Assembly: GCA_001464165.1 (NCBI GenBank)
Contig: LNEX01000361.1
Location: forward strand, 1 to 17,682
DNA: 17,682 nucleotides
Direction of reading: 5' to 3'
Source of the DNA: a bacterium Ga0077546
GTDB lineage: Bacteria > Cyanobacteriota > Vampirovibrionia > Obscuribacterales > Obscuribacteraceae
Part shown: positions 7,148 to 13,951 of the stretch, piece after piece
Position numbering within the stretch: position 1 is the stretch's first letter
How the letters are laid out: each line of letters opens with the position of its first letter
Notes under the pieces: model-generated
Seen by the model: the letters and a program-made list of their open reading frames with translations, nothing else
Database searches by the model: none
What the model was told of the DNA's origin: nothing
Program-made: the position numbers and the translations under genes

Positions 7148-7181
7148 CAAAGCAAAACAGGGTGAGCAATGCCCACCCTGT
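7148..7181 (-). terminator. Terminator downstream of the fasciclin gene
   Basis: ACAGGGTG (7157-7164) pairs with CACCCTGT (7174-7181): 8 bp, extended by two more pairs beyond one mismatch around an AAT loop. On the minus strand the stem is followed by TTTTGCTTT. It lies 35 nt after the fasciclin stop and separates that gene from the FtsH-like cluster. Confidence 0.75.
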
Positions 7182-7215
7182 CCTATTATTCTGGTCTTCG
7201 GCTACCGCCTAAAGA

Positions 7216-7773
7216 TCACTTACCGCGTTCTGGGATAGCCACAGCATCAATGATGTGAATAACACCATTGTCGCAAGCTACGTCAGCTGTGGTGACGATA
7301 CAGCCGTCAACCACTACGGTGCCAGACTTGTTGTCAATCATCAAAGACTCACCTTGAACGGTCTTTAGTGAGCGTTTGTCAGCCAAGTCAGCGGCAGAGT
7401 ATTTGCCTTTGACTACGTGGTACTTAAGTACTTCGGCCAGGCGCTTAGGGTCATTCATCAGACCTTCACGGTTTTCTTTGGTCATTTTTGCCCAGCCAGC
7501 ATTAGATGGAGCAAAAACAGTGATTGGTCCGTGAATGCGAAGCAAGCCAACAGCGCCAGCTTTCTTTAAGGCAGTAACTGTGGTTGAGCACTCAGGGGTT
7601 TTCATGGCAACATTGGCTGCATCATGACTGTAGTGATGATGATGTCTATGGTGACGTCTGTGCTGATGAGCGGAAGCCTCGGTGGTTGTGCCAACCAGGC
7701 CGATTCCGAGCAATAGCGCTGCTGAAAGAGCTACGCTAGCTTTGCTGCGGCGACTCCATGAGTAAAATTCCAT
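7216..7773 (-). CDS. Secreted fasciclin (FAS1) domain protein with His-rich N-terminus
   Basis: A 185-residue protein with a signal peptide (about 1-35, ending EASA) and then a His-rich stretch at residues 36-50 containing nine histidines. Residues about 55-181 form a single FAS1 domain, shown by ITVFAPSNAGW (84-94), VLKYHVVKGKYSAADL (115-130) and NGVIHIIDAVAIP (169-181). FAS1 domains usually mediate adhesion or binding at the cell surface. Cysteines C62, C158 and C167 might form a disulfide. If cleavage occurs after ASA, the mature N-terminus is His-Gln-His, which would give a His at position 3 suited to Cu(II)/Ni(II) binding; this is inference. ATG 7773 has a good AGGAG Shine-Dalgarno sequence seven bases upstream. 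It is followed by its own terminator and is downstream of trxA on the same strand. Confidence 0.9.
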   Translation of the reverse strand: MEFYSWSRRSKASVALSAALLLGIGLVGTTTEASAHQHRRHHRHHHHYSHDAANVAMKTPECSTTVTALKKAGAVGLLRIHGPITVFAPSNAGWAKMTKENREGLMNDPKRLAEVLKYHVVKGKYSAADLADKRSLKTVQGESLMIDNKSGTVVVDGCIVTTADVACDNGVIHIIDAVAIPERGK

Positions 7774-7902
7774 TAGCTTCTCCTTTCAAATCCGCCGACT
7801 ATCTCCGGCTGATGTATGTTCAAAAAACCGAAAGAATGGGCTCTAGTCGTGCCCACTGCTCTATACGGTGTGGTCTATGTGCGTTGGCCTAGGCATGTTC
7901 GG

Positions 7903-8223
7903 TTAAACATGCTGTTCGATCGCCTTGGCAAGTGTAGATTTTGGCACTGCGCCAACTACCTCTTCACATACCTGTCCAGCTTTGAACAGGAAAAGGCTGG
8001 GAATGCCACGAATCTTGTATGCATGGGCGGTTTTGGGGTTTTCGTCTGTATTCAGTTTGACTACTTTGAGTCTTCCTTCGTACTCCTTAGAAAGGTCCTC
8101 AACTACAGGGGCTACGGCCTTGCATGGTCCACACCAAGGAGCCCAGAAGTCTACGAGAACTGGAATATCAGCTTTCAACACTTCCTGTTCGAAGGTGGAA
8201 TCGGTAACGTTTGCAACGGACAT
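7903..8223 (-). CDS. trxA: Thioredoxin
   Basis: A 106-residue cytoplasmic thioredoxin of normal length with no signal peptide. The active site [14 protein letters not shown] has the redox pair C31 and C34, with cis-proline P75 in RGIPSLFLF and the buried acid D25. It reduces protein disulfides using electrons from thioredoxin reductase, which is not in this window. ATG 8223 is preceded by a strong AGGAGG about 12 bases upstream, a slightly long spacing. A TATAAT on the minus strand at 8292-8297 may be its promoter. It makes a useful contrast with the nearby membrane-tethered thioredoxin-like protein at 6552-7007, which has lost the first Cys. A 7-bp hairpin (7893-7899 with 7906-7912) overlaps the stop codon but lacks a T run. 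Confidence 0.97.
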   Translation of the reverse strand: MSVANVTDSTFEQEVLKADIPVLVDFWAPWCGPCKAVAPVVEDLSKEYEGRLKVVKLNTDENPKTAHAYKIRGIPSLFLFKAGQVCEEVVGAVPKSTLAKAIEQHV

Positions 8224-8291
8224 TTCTAAACAGGACCTCCTCTGTATCAGAGCACTAAATAGATTTTTGCAGCTGGTAAGCCATCAAAAAG

Positions 8292-8297
8292 ATTATA
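8292..8297 (-). promoter_or_regulatory. Candidate -10 box for trxA
   Basis: A perfect TATAAT reads on the minus strand, about 69 bases before the trxA start. The hexamer upstream at a 16-base spacing (TGGGAA) matches the -35 consensus poorly, and there is no extended -10 TG. Confidence 0.35.
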
Positions 8298-8509
8298 GTG
8301 ACTGTGAAGTAGTTTCCCACATATTGCCAGAATGCCTAGCCCATCATCACCAAGTCAAGAGCCGGCAAAAGACCCTATGTAAGACCGTTAACCTTAGGCA
8401 AATTCAGCTTCTCACGATTGTTATGGGCTCTTGTAAAAACGAGGTTAGACTTTACACTTAGAGGCAAAGGCTGCCCAATTTTATTTTCTTTGAGATTCTG
8501 GGGACAATT

Positions 8510-9991
8510 TTGAACCTTCTTGACCGCATCTTATATAGGTGGTTATTCCGCAGTCTGGCCAACCAACTGCTCATAACTTACCTATTGGTGATTACCATCG
8601 CCCTAGCGGCGGTAAGCTTTTGGGCCCTGGTGGCGATTCGCAAAGAGTCGTTGACTGATTTGCAGAATACTCTTGAGGTTGAAGCCGTTAACCTCGGTCT
8701 AGAAATTGACAACGATCTTGAGCTTGATTCACCTAAGGCCCGTAAGCGTATTCAATCAGCCGTTGATCGTCGTGCCACCAGGCTTGGTGTTGCTATTGTC
8801 GTGGTTGATAAAGATGGACGCCTCTTGGCTGACTCGTCAGAACCTGGACCTGTGGAGAATTTATCGAAAGAGCAAGAGATCAACGAAGCGTTGGCTGGTG
8901 TTATTTCTAAGACAACGCGAAGTGATCCTGAAAGCTTGAAAAACTGGATGTATGTAGCTTGCCCGGTGCGTTCTTCTGGCACAACCACAGGGGTAATTCG
9001 AGTTGGTGTGCCCTTGACTGAAATTGAGAGAAGATTGAAAAAAGATCTTTTCGTCTTTCTTGAAATTATTCTAGCAACCGGTGTGGTGACAGTTCTGATT
9101 AGTCTTTGGCTGGCTCGCCGAGTCAATCGACCTGTTCGTGAAATGAGTGCGCTGGCGAAGCAGATTTCTATTTCTGGTGACTTTTCTGCCTTCCTGCCTG
9201 TGCGCCGTCGAGATGAAATAGGTGAGTTGTGTTTGTCGTTTAACCAGATGATTGGCCGTTTGCGTGAGCAAGAGAGAGTAAGGCAAGAGTTTATTTCTAA
9301 TGCGTCGCACGAATTAAAGACACCAACTATGGCAATTGGCTCTGTGGTAGAAGCATTGCAGGCCGGAGCCGCTGAAGATCCTAAGCTGCGGGAGCAGTTT
9401 CTTGGGTCATTGGAGAGGCTGGTCGATAGGCAGACAAACTTGATTCAAGACTTGCTCGACATTTCAAAGCTTGATAGCGGAAGTGAAACTAATTGGCAGA
9501 GTGAGGTCAATATTTCGCAGGTTATTAGCGATGCCGTTGATCAAATCAGACCACAGGCCGATAAGAAAGAATTGGCTATTTCTACCCAGATTACTTTGGA
9601 GAGCGGAGGGCAAGATTTAGTTCTGGTTGGCAATGCTAATCAATTGCAAAGAGCATTGCTCAACATCCTCACCAACGCTGTGAAGTACACACCAGCTAAT
9701 GGTTTCATTAACATAAATGTGCGCAGTATGGGGGGCGAAAGGCTAGAGATTCGCATTCAAGATAGCGGTGGCGGCATTGATCCTGCTGATTTGCCGAGAA
9801 TTTTCGAACGCTTTTACCGCGCCGACAAGTCACGTACGAGAGAAAGCGGCAACCCCGGCGGCACTGGTTTGGGCCTGGCCATAGTTCGTGAGATTGTGGC
9901 GCGTCATCATGGCACTGTTGAAGTTGAATCTGTTGTCGGCAAGGGTTCAACCTTTGTCATTCTTCTGCCGCTGAGGCCCGAGAGTAGCTGA
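8510..9991 (+). CDS. Membrane sensor histidine kinase (HAMP, HisKA, HATPase)
   Basis: A 493-residue PhoR/WalK-like kinase. TM1 is about 20-43, an extracytoplasmic sensor about 44-179 (AIVVVDKDGRLLADS resembles a PAS/Cache-type strand pattern), TM2 about 180-202 and HAMP about 203-256. The HisKA helix holds the phospho-acceptor H267 in FISNASHELKTP. The ATPase domain has N-box N389, G1 DSGGGID (418-424), F-box IFERFYR (431-437) and G2 GTGLGLA (451-457), so autokinase activity is expected. The start is a TTG (8510) with GGGGA upstream. No response regulator is adjacent: downstream, 19 nt away, are a small Cys-pair protein and a MoeB/MoeZ-type enzyme. Its partner must be elsewhere, or might be the unpaired regulator at 13286; this is only a guess. 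Confidence 0.93.
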   Translation: MNLLDRILYRWLFRSLANQLLITYLLVITIALAAVSFWALVAIRKESLTDLQNTLEVEAVNLGLEIDNDLELDSPKARKRIQSAVDRRATRLGVAIVVVDKDGRLLADSSEPGPVENLSKEQEINEALAGVISKTTRSDPESLKNWMYVACPVRSSGTTTGVIRVGVPLTEIERRLKKDLFVFLEIILATGVVTVLISLWLARRVNRPVREMSALAKQISISGDFSAFLPVRRRDEIGELCLSFNQMIGRLREQERVRQEFISNASHELKTPTMAIGSVVEALQAGAAEDPKLREQFLGSLERLVDRQTNLIQDLLDISKLDSGSETNWQSEVNISQVISDAVDQIRPQADKKELAISTQITLESGGQDLVLVGNANQLQRALLNILTNAVKYTPANGFININVRSMGGERLEIRIQDSGGGIDPADLPRIFERFYRADKSRTRESGNPGGTGLGLAIVREIVARHHGTVEVESVVGKGSTFVILLPLRPESS

Positions 9992-10010
9992 GATCAGTTA
10001 GAATTTGGGG

Positions 10011-10295
10011 ATGACTGATGATAAGAAAGCTTTGCGAGATTTTGTTGCCGGAGCTCGGGCCTTGGCTCGAAAGAAAAAGCTAGGTACTCCTCAAGCGCAA
10101 GTTAGCGGCGAGGCTGAAGATAGCAGCCCAGAAGAAGACTTAGTTTGTTGCAAGGGCATAGTTCATATTGCTTACCGTGGCATTGCCGACGACCGCATGT
10201 ATCTAAGTTATTCGCGCCAATGGAACGAGATTCGATTTTTTCGAGCCAACGGCTTAAGAGTTTTTTGTGCTGATTGTAGGCATCGGGTGCTCTAG
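10011..10295 (+). CDS. Small Cys-pair protein of unknown function
   Basis: A 94-residue soluble protein starting MTDDKKALRD; a TTG six bases earlier is also possible. The first 25 residues are a basic helix, 26-45 are acidic and probably disordered, and the rest is a compact region (VHIAYRG, DDRMYLSYSRQWNEIRFF, GLRVFCADCRHRVL). Cysteines C46-C47 and C86/C89 (CADC) could bind a metal as a zinc ribbon or undergo redox chemistry. No family is recognised. It starts 19 nt after the histidine kinase and ends 7 nt before the start of the MoeB/MoeZ-type gene, whose Shine-Dalgarno sequence overlaps its stop, so the three are probably co-transcribed and this pair translationally coupled. A role as partner or substrate of the E1-like/rhodanese enzyme is conceivable but unsupported. 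Confidence 0.7.
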   Translation: MTDDKKALRDFVAGARALARKKKLGTPQAQVSGEAEDSSPEEDLVCCKGIVHIAYRGIADDRMYLSYSRQWNEIRFFRANGLRVFCADCRHRVL

Positions 10296-10302
10296 GGATA
10301 TT

Positions 10303-11481
10303 ATGCTCAACGCCTCAGAGCTTGAACGATATAGCCGTCAAATTATTCTTGCCGAAATTGGTGAGGCTGGCCAACGGGCTCTGAAAGTTGCGCGTGTTTT
10401 GGTTGTAGGAGTTGGTGGGCTGGGCTCGCCGGTGGCTACTTATCTTGCTGCGGCAGGGGTCGGAACGATTGGCCTTGTCGATGCTGATGTGGTTGAGCTG
10501 TCAAATTTGCATCGACAAATATTATTTGGTCAGACTGAATTAGGCGAGGATAAAGTTCTTGCTGGCGCTCGTCGGCTAACTTTAGGCAACGACAATATTA
10601 ACGTGCTCACTCATCATGAGCGCTTGAGCGCGGTCAGTGCTGAGGCCCTCATATCTGGCTACGATTTAGTGGTCGACTGTAGCGACAATTTTGCTACTCG
10701 TTACGCTATCAATGATGCCTGTCTATTGTTGGGCCGTCCTTTTGTTTATGGCTCCATTTATCGCTTTGAAGGCCAAGTCAGTGTCTTTTGTCAACCTGGG
10801 GGCCCTTGCTATCGCTGTCTCTTCCCTGAAGAAAATGCTGTAATAGATAACTGCGCAGAAGCTGGTGTGGTCGGAGTTTTGGCAGGGGTAATTGGTAGCC
10901 TGCAGGCGACAGAAGTGCTAAAGCTTATACTGGGAATTGGTGAGAGTTTGGCTGGTCGACTTTTGCTTTATGATGCTCTGGCTCTTGATTTTCGTGTTCT
11001 TAAGCTGACGGCGAGCTGTAGTCTTTTCTGCTCTACTTCTGAGCTGATTATTCCTGAAAATGATTCTGAGACTAATCAAGATAATTCGTCTAGTACTCCC
11101 TTGGCTGAAGCTTGCCAAAACACCCCTGTTAGCGCGTTATCTAGCATGTCTTCTTCAATCTCTCCTGCTCAACTGCGGCAGAGGCTTGACTCAGAAGAAC
11201 AACTGCAATTGCTTGATGTGAGAACGTTGCAAGAAAATAGAGCAATGCGGTTTCGTTCTAGTAAGCTCATCGCTGTGGACGAACTAGAGACCCGATATAG
11301 AGAGGTTTCATCACGGCTGCCAGTGGTTGTTTATTGCCGCTCTGGTGTGCGCAGCCGTCGTGCCGTGCGCTTGCTGCGCAGTAAGGGCTATGGTGAAGTG
11401 CTCAACTTAAGCGGCGGAATTCTCGCCTGGTATAGAGAATTTCAAGATTATTTACTGGAACATGATCTTTCAGCCAGATAG
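10303..11481 (+). CDS. moeB: MoeB/MoeZ-type E1-like adenylyltransferase with rhodanese domain
   Basis: A 392-residue protein. Residues 1-235 are a ThiF/MoeB/HesA E1-like domain: RYSRQIIL at 9-16, nucleotide loop GVGGLGSP (36-43), DADVVELSNLHRQ (60-72), DCSDNF (125-130) and CAEAGVVGVLAGVIGS (184-199). Such enzymes adenylate the C-terminal Gly-Gly of MoaD/ThiS-like sulfur carriers. One Zn pair is C169/C172; the second is C239/C243, spaced CxxxC rather than the usual CxxC. After a Ser/Thr-rich linker (about 250-287) a rhodanese domain (about 288-385) carries C345 in CRSGVRS, which would hold a persulfide; the usual GHIPGA segment is replaced by MRFRSSK. ATG 10303 has AGGGA upstream and is preferred over an ATG at 10267 that overlaps the preceding gene. 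No carrier-protein gene is visible nearby, so Mo-cofactor, thiamine and other sulfur-transfer roles remain open. Confidence 0.92.
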   Translation: MLNASELERYSRQIILAEIGEAGQRALKVARVLVVGVGGLGSPVATYLAAAGVGTIGLVDADVVELSNLHRQILFGQTELGEDKVLAGARRLTLGNDNINVLTHHERLSAVSAEALISGYDLVVDCSDNFATRYAINDACLLLGRPFVYGSIYRFEGQVSVFCQPGGPCYRCLFPEENAVIDNCAEAGVVGVLAGVIGSLQATEVLKLILGIGESLAGRLLLYDALALDFRVLKLTASCSLFCSTSELIIPENDSETNQDNSSSTPLAEACQNTPVSALSSMSSSISPAQLRQRLDSEEQLQLLDVRTLQENRAMRFRSSKLIAVDELETRYREVSSRLPVVVYCRSGVRSRRAVRLLRSKGYGEVLNLSGGILAWYREFQDYLLEHDLSAR

Positions 11482-11556
11482 CAATTTGAGCCACTAAAGT
11501 GCATTTTTTTTCGTAAGATAGAAGGAGCTAAGACCTGAATTTTATGCAGGGTTCAA

Positions 11557-12291
11557 ATGTTCAACAAGAATATTGCTATTTCAGGAGCTTTTGCAGCACT
11601 TGCTGCTATTTCGGGATGGACATTGTCAGCTCAAGCGGCTGATTTTGAGCAGGGGTGTCAGTTTTACAAGTCTAAGGATTATGCGCAGGCCCGAGCTAGT
11701 TTTGAGAAAGCTATTAAGGTCTTTCCTGAAAATTGGCTTGCGCACTACTATTTAGCCAATACATATTTGCTGTCAAGTCAATCTGCCAAGGCCGTTAGAG
11801 AGTATGAGGCTTGCTTGAAGTATAAGCCCAATGCGACCACTACTAAGTATTGTCAGTACGCACTATTGAAGCTTACGGGAGCGGCCCCAGGTGCTTTAGA
11901 TTCTGCCACTTCTCAAGACTCGACAGTTCTTGGCGCTACTGAGAACCCCGCGAACCCCGATGCTAAGATAAATGCTAAGTCAGGTTCTAACTCTGAAGGT
12001 AAACCAGACGTCAAAGCAGCGGCTAGTCAAGCCATAATAGATGCTGATCTAGCTCGCGCTGAGGCGATTCTGAAGCGTGCTCATGATGAGTGCAAGGCCA
12101 TTCGAGCTGAGGCGAAAGAGAAAATCGCCAATGGGCGCATGACTGGCAATCAGTGGTATCGGCTACCTGATGGCACGCGCTATATTGACCTTCGGCCTGA
12201 AGAAAAAGACGCAATCACAAAAGAAGCAGAAGAGCGCTGTGATGCCATCATGAGAACTGCTGAGTCAAGTGCCGCTCGCCTGCAGCATTAG
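11557..12291 (+). CDS. Exported TPR protein with C-terminal coiled coil
   Basis: A 244-residue protein with a signal peptide (1-27, ending LSAQA). Two TPR-like repeats follow (about 29-62, FEQGCQFYKSKDYAQARASFEKAIKVFP, and 63-96, WLAHYYLANTYLLSS onward). Residues about 110-155 are a low-complexity Ala/Asp/Ser/Asn linker. The C-terminal 160-244 is Ala/Glu/Arg-rich and likely a coiled coil, broken by a short segment (GNQWYRLPDGTRYIDLRPEE, 197-216) that separates two similar helices, each with a Cys (C179, C228). ATG 11557 has AGGG five bases upstream. No enzymatic motif is seen; a periplasmic scaffold is the likely role. The gene stands alone between two intergenic regions, and a hairpin overlaps its stop codon. 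Confidence 0.85.
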   Translation: MFNKNIAISGAFAALAAISGWTLSAQAADFEQGCQFYKSKDYAQARASFEKAIKVFPENWLAHYYLANTYLLSSQSAKAVREYEACLKYKPNATTTKYCQYALLKLTGAAPGALDSATSQDSTVLGATENPANPDAKINAKSGSNSEGKPDVKAAASQAIIDADLARAEAILKRAHDECKAIRAEAKEKIANGRMTGNQWYRLPDGTRYIDLRPEEKDAITKEAEERCDAIMRTAESSAARLQH

Positions 12292-12325
12292 TCGGCAGAT
12301 TACTTTGCCGGCTAATGCTAATTCT
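12285..12325 (+). terminator. Hairpin overlapping the TPR gene stop, possible terminator
   Basis: Bases 12285-12297 pair with 12306-12318 over 13 bp with one wobble and an 8-base loop. The arm spans the TAG stop (12289-12291). The following bases are A/T-rich (TAATTCTTAATC) but lack a proper T run, so termination may be inefficient. Confidence 0.5.
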
Positions 12326-12390
12326 TAATCAACTCTTCCACTCAATCTAATGCACACTTTGTTTGGTCGTGATAAGACAAGGCATGCATC

Positions 12391-12417
12391 CAAAATCTAT
12401 CGCAACGATAGATTTTG
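12391..12417 (+). other. Perfect 12-bp hairpin in the DUF1269 upstream region
   Basis: CAAAATCTATCG (12391-12402) pairs perfectly with CGATAGATTTTG (12406-12417) around a CAA loop. It lies 100 nt after the TPR gene and 78 nt before the DUF1269 start. It could be a second terminator (TTTT in its 3' arm), an operator, or a leader structure; the data do not decide. Confidence 0.5.
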
Positions 12418-12494
12418 ACCTAGTTTTATTGGCTTTCAGGCCTAAAAAGATTCATATGCAGGCAAGTACGATTAAGTAAGGAGATGAAGTAAAT

Positions 12495-13022
12495 ATGGAA
12501 ACGCTAGTAATAATCGGCTACGACGACATGTACAAAGCTCAAGAGATGAGAGTGAAGTTGGCAAGGCTTGAGAGAGAGTACCTTGTTGATTTGGAAGATG
12601 CTGTAGTGGTGGTGCGTGATTTGAAAGGCAAAGTCAAACTGCATCAGATCGTCAATACTACTGCGGCTGGCGCCCTGGAGGGCGGCTTCTGGGGCACTTT
12701 GATTGGTTGCTTGTTCCTCGTGCCAATGTTCGGCATGGCCCTGGGGGCAGCTACCGGCATGATTACTGGCGCTCTGGAAGATTTGGGTATCAAAGATGAT
12801 TTTATGATTGAACTCGGCAAGACAATTCAGCCTGGTACCTCAGCTCTTTGTGTTTTGATTCGGCAGATGACTACAGACAAAGTCTTAGAAGACCTACAAG
12901 GTACTGGTGGAAAGGTTCTAAAGACAAACTTGTCTAAGTCAGATGAGACTAAGCTGCAAGAGGCTTTAACTGCACACAAAGCAGAAGCTGCTAAAACTGA
13001 AACCGCTAGTGCCTCAGTTTAG
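12495..13022 (+). CDS. DUF1269 family membrane protein
   Basis: A 175-residue protein matching the DUF1269 pattern: N-terminal METLVIIGYDD with conserved DLEDAVVVVRD (32-42), then a Gly-rich hydrophobic hairpin (about 59-94, GALEGGFWGTLIG, VPMFGMALGAATGMITGAL) resembling a glycine zipper, then the signature LGIKDDFMIELGKTIQPGTSAL (97-118) and DKVLEDL (128-134). The last 30 residues are a charged Ala/Lys/Glu tail. Function of the family is not established; it is often linked to membrane or stress physiology, from general knowledge only. ATG 12495 has AAGGAGAT about 12 bases upstream. The gene is monocistronic: non-coding DNA with a hairpin precedes it and a very strong hairpin follows 68 nt after the stop. 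Confidence 0.9.
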   Translation: METLVIIGYDDMYKAQEMRVKLARLEREYLVDLEDAVVVVRDLKGKVKLHQIVNTTAAGALEGGFWGTLIGCLFLVPMFGMALGAATGMITGALEDLGIKDDFMIELGKTIQPGTSALCVLIRQMTTDKVLEDLQGTGGKVLKTNLSKSDETKLQEALTAHKAEAAKTETASASV

Positions 13023-13090
13023 TTATTGTCGAGACTGTGCCTTTGTGTTCAATATCTAGAAGCAGAACTTATAGATAGAGCTAAGCGAGA

Positions 13091-13145
13091 CAAACCGAAG
13101 GAGCCTTCTGCTGAAGGCTCCTTCGGTTTGTATTGTGCTGTTTTT
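13091..13145 (+). terminator. Very strong perfect 18-bp hairpin after DUF1269 gene
   Basis: Bases 13091-13108 pair without mismatch to 13113-13130 around a TGCT loop. The downstream tract is T-rich but interrupted, reaching TTTTT at 13140-13144. It most likely terminates the DUF1269 transcript and may stabilise its 3' end. The stem is unusually long for a plain terminator. Confidence 0.7.
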
Positions 13146-13285
13146 ACTTGCTGTCTAGGTAGCCAATAATTTGCCAAGACCTTGAACTTATTATGCTGGG
13201 TGTTAGCTTGAAATCGAATTAGTCCAGCGCTGCCAGATGTGAGGAGAGCGTTGACGATGACTTTGATATTTTTGAGGACATCGTT

Positions 13286-13951
13286 GTGTCTAAGGCCGCC
13301 ATCAAAATATTACTAGTAGAAGACAATGAAATAGTTAGAGTGGGTCAGGTTCTAACCTTACAACAATTTTCTAGTCTTGATTGTTGTGATTTTGCTGCCG
13401 ATGGTTTGACTGCAGTGCGCAGAGCGCAAGCGATTAAACCCCAAGTAGTCCTTATGGACATTGGTCTTCCAGTAATGGATGGCGTAGAAGCTACAGCGCT
13501 GATAAAGGCTGTTCAACCGGAGTGCCGCATACTGATTATCACGAGTCATACCAGTGACGGTGCAATTTTCGATGCTCTCGCGGCTGGTGCTGATGGTTTT
13601 TGCCACAAAAATGTTGATGGAGAACAGCTAGCCAAGGTCATTCACCTAGTGGCCAGTGGAGTCGTGTGGCTTGATCCACGTGCGGCCGTGAGCATGCTTC
13701 GCCATTGCTTGGTCGACTCTCAGTTTGCCGAGGAGCAGACAAGTGGTTTTGATTTTTGTGCAAACGAGAAGTTTTCTATTACTCCTCTAGAACACGAAGC
13801 ACTGTCTTACCAGAGTCTTGGCCAAGCCTGTAGCAACTACATAGTGAATGGCCAGCATCCACTTCAAGAGCAAATGCTGGACCAGTCTAAAGTCTTACGT
13901 AGGCTGTTCTTGCGCATAGGCAAGCGCAGCAAGAGTATTTGCGATAGTTAA
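13286..13951 (+). CDS. Response regulator with NarL-like receiver and degenerate output domain
   Basis: A 221-residue protein. The receiver (about 6-122) is intact: acidic pair E12/D13, phospho-acceptor D58 in LMDIGLPVMDG, T86 in LIITSHT and K108 in CHKN. The helix HLVASGVVWLDPRAA (119-133) is typical of NarL/LuxR-type regulators. The C-terminus (about 160-221) starts like a LuxR-type HTH (ITPLEHEAL in place of LTPRE-x-EVL), but the rest lacks the GLSNKEIA-type recognition pattern and is rich in Gln and Cys, so DNA binding is doubtful. The GTG start is set by GAGGA seven bases upstream. No cognate kinase is adjacent. The TAA stop overlaps the murQ stop on the other strand by 4 nt (TTAA). Confidence 0.88.
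   Translation: MSKAAIKILLVEDNEIVRVGQVLTLQQFSSLDCCDFAADGLTAVRRAQAIKPQVVLMDIGLPVMDGVEATALIKAVQPECRILIITSHTSDGAIFDALAAGADGFCHKNVDGEQLAKVIHLVASGVVWLDPRAAVSMLRHCLVDSQFAEEQTSGFDFCANEKFSITPLEHEALSYQSLGQACSNYIVNGQHPLQEQMLDQSKVLRRLFLRIGKRSKSICDS

Noticed and set aside
7008..7169. N-terminal extension of the thioredoxin-like protein to ATG 7169
   Set aside because: The added residues include the terminator of the upstream gene and have no signal or domain character; the start near 7007 gives a proper hydrophobic leader.
7893..7912. 7-bp hairpin at the trxA stop as a terminator
   Set aside because: On the minus strand it is followed by CTAGGCC, not by T residues.
7816..8461. Two long plus-strand open frames over and beyond trxA
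   Set aside because: They lie antisense to a clear thioredoxin gene, have no protein-like family pattern and lack good ribosome binding sites.
8462..8509. GGCA/TGCC stem followed by T-rich sequence before the kinase
   Set aside because: Four base pairs is too short, and its position in the leader of the kinase gives no gene to terminate.
10267..10302. Upstream ATG for the MoeB-type enzyme
   Set aside because: It would overlap the preceding gene and add residues before the conserved N-terminus; ATG 10303 has the better Shine-Dalgarno sequence.
11495..11511. Run of eight T after the MoeB-type gene as a terminator
   Set aside because: Only a 3-4 bp stem (CACTAAAGTG) precedes it, too weak to call.
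11540..11570. GGTTCAAAT resembling a tRNA T-arm
   Set aside because: No acceptor stem, anticodon arm or CCA context; it is the leader of the TPR gene.
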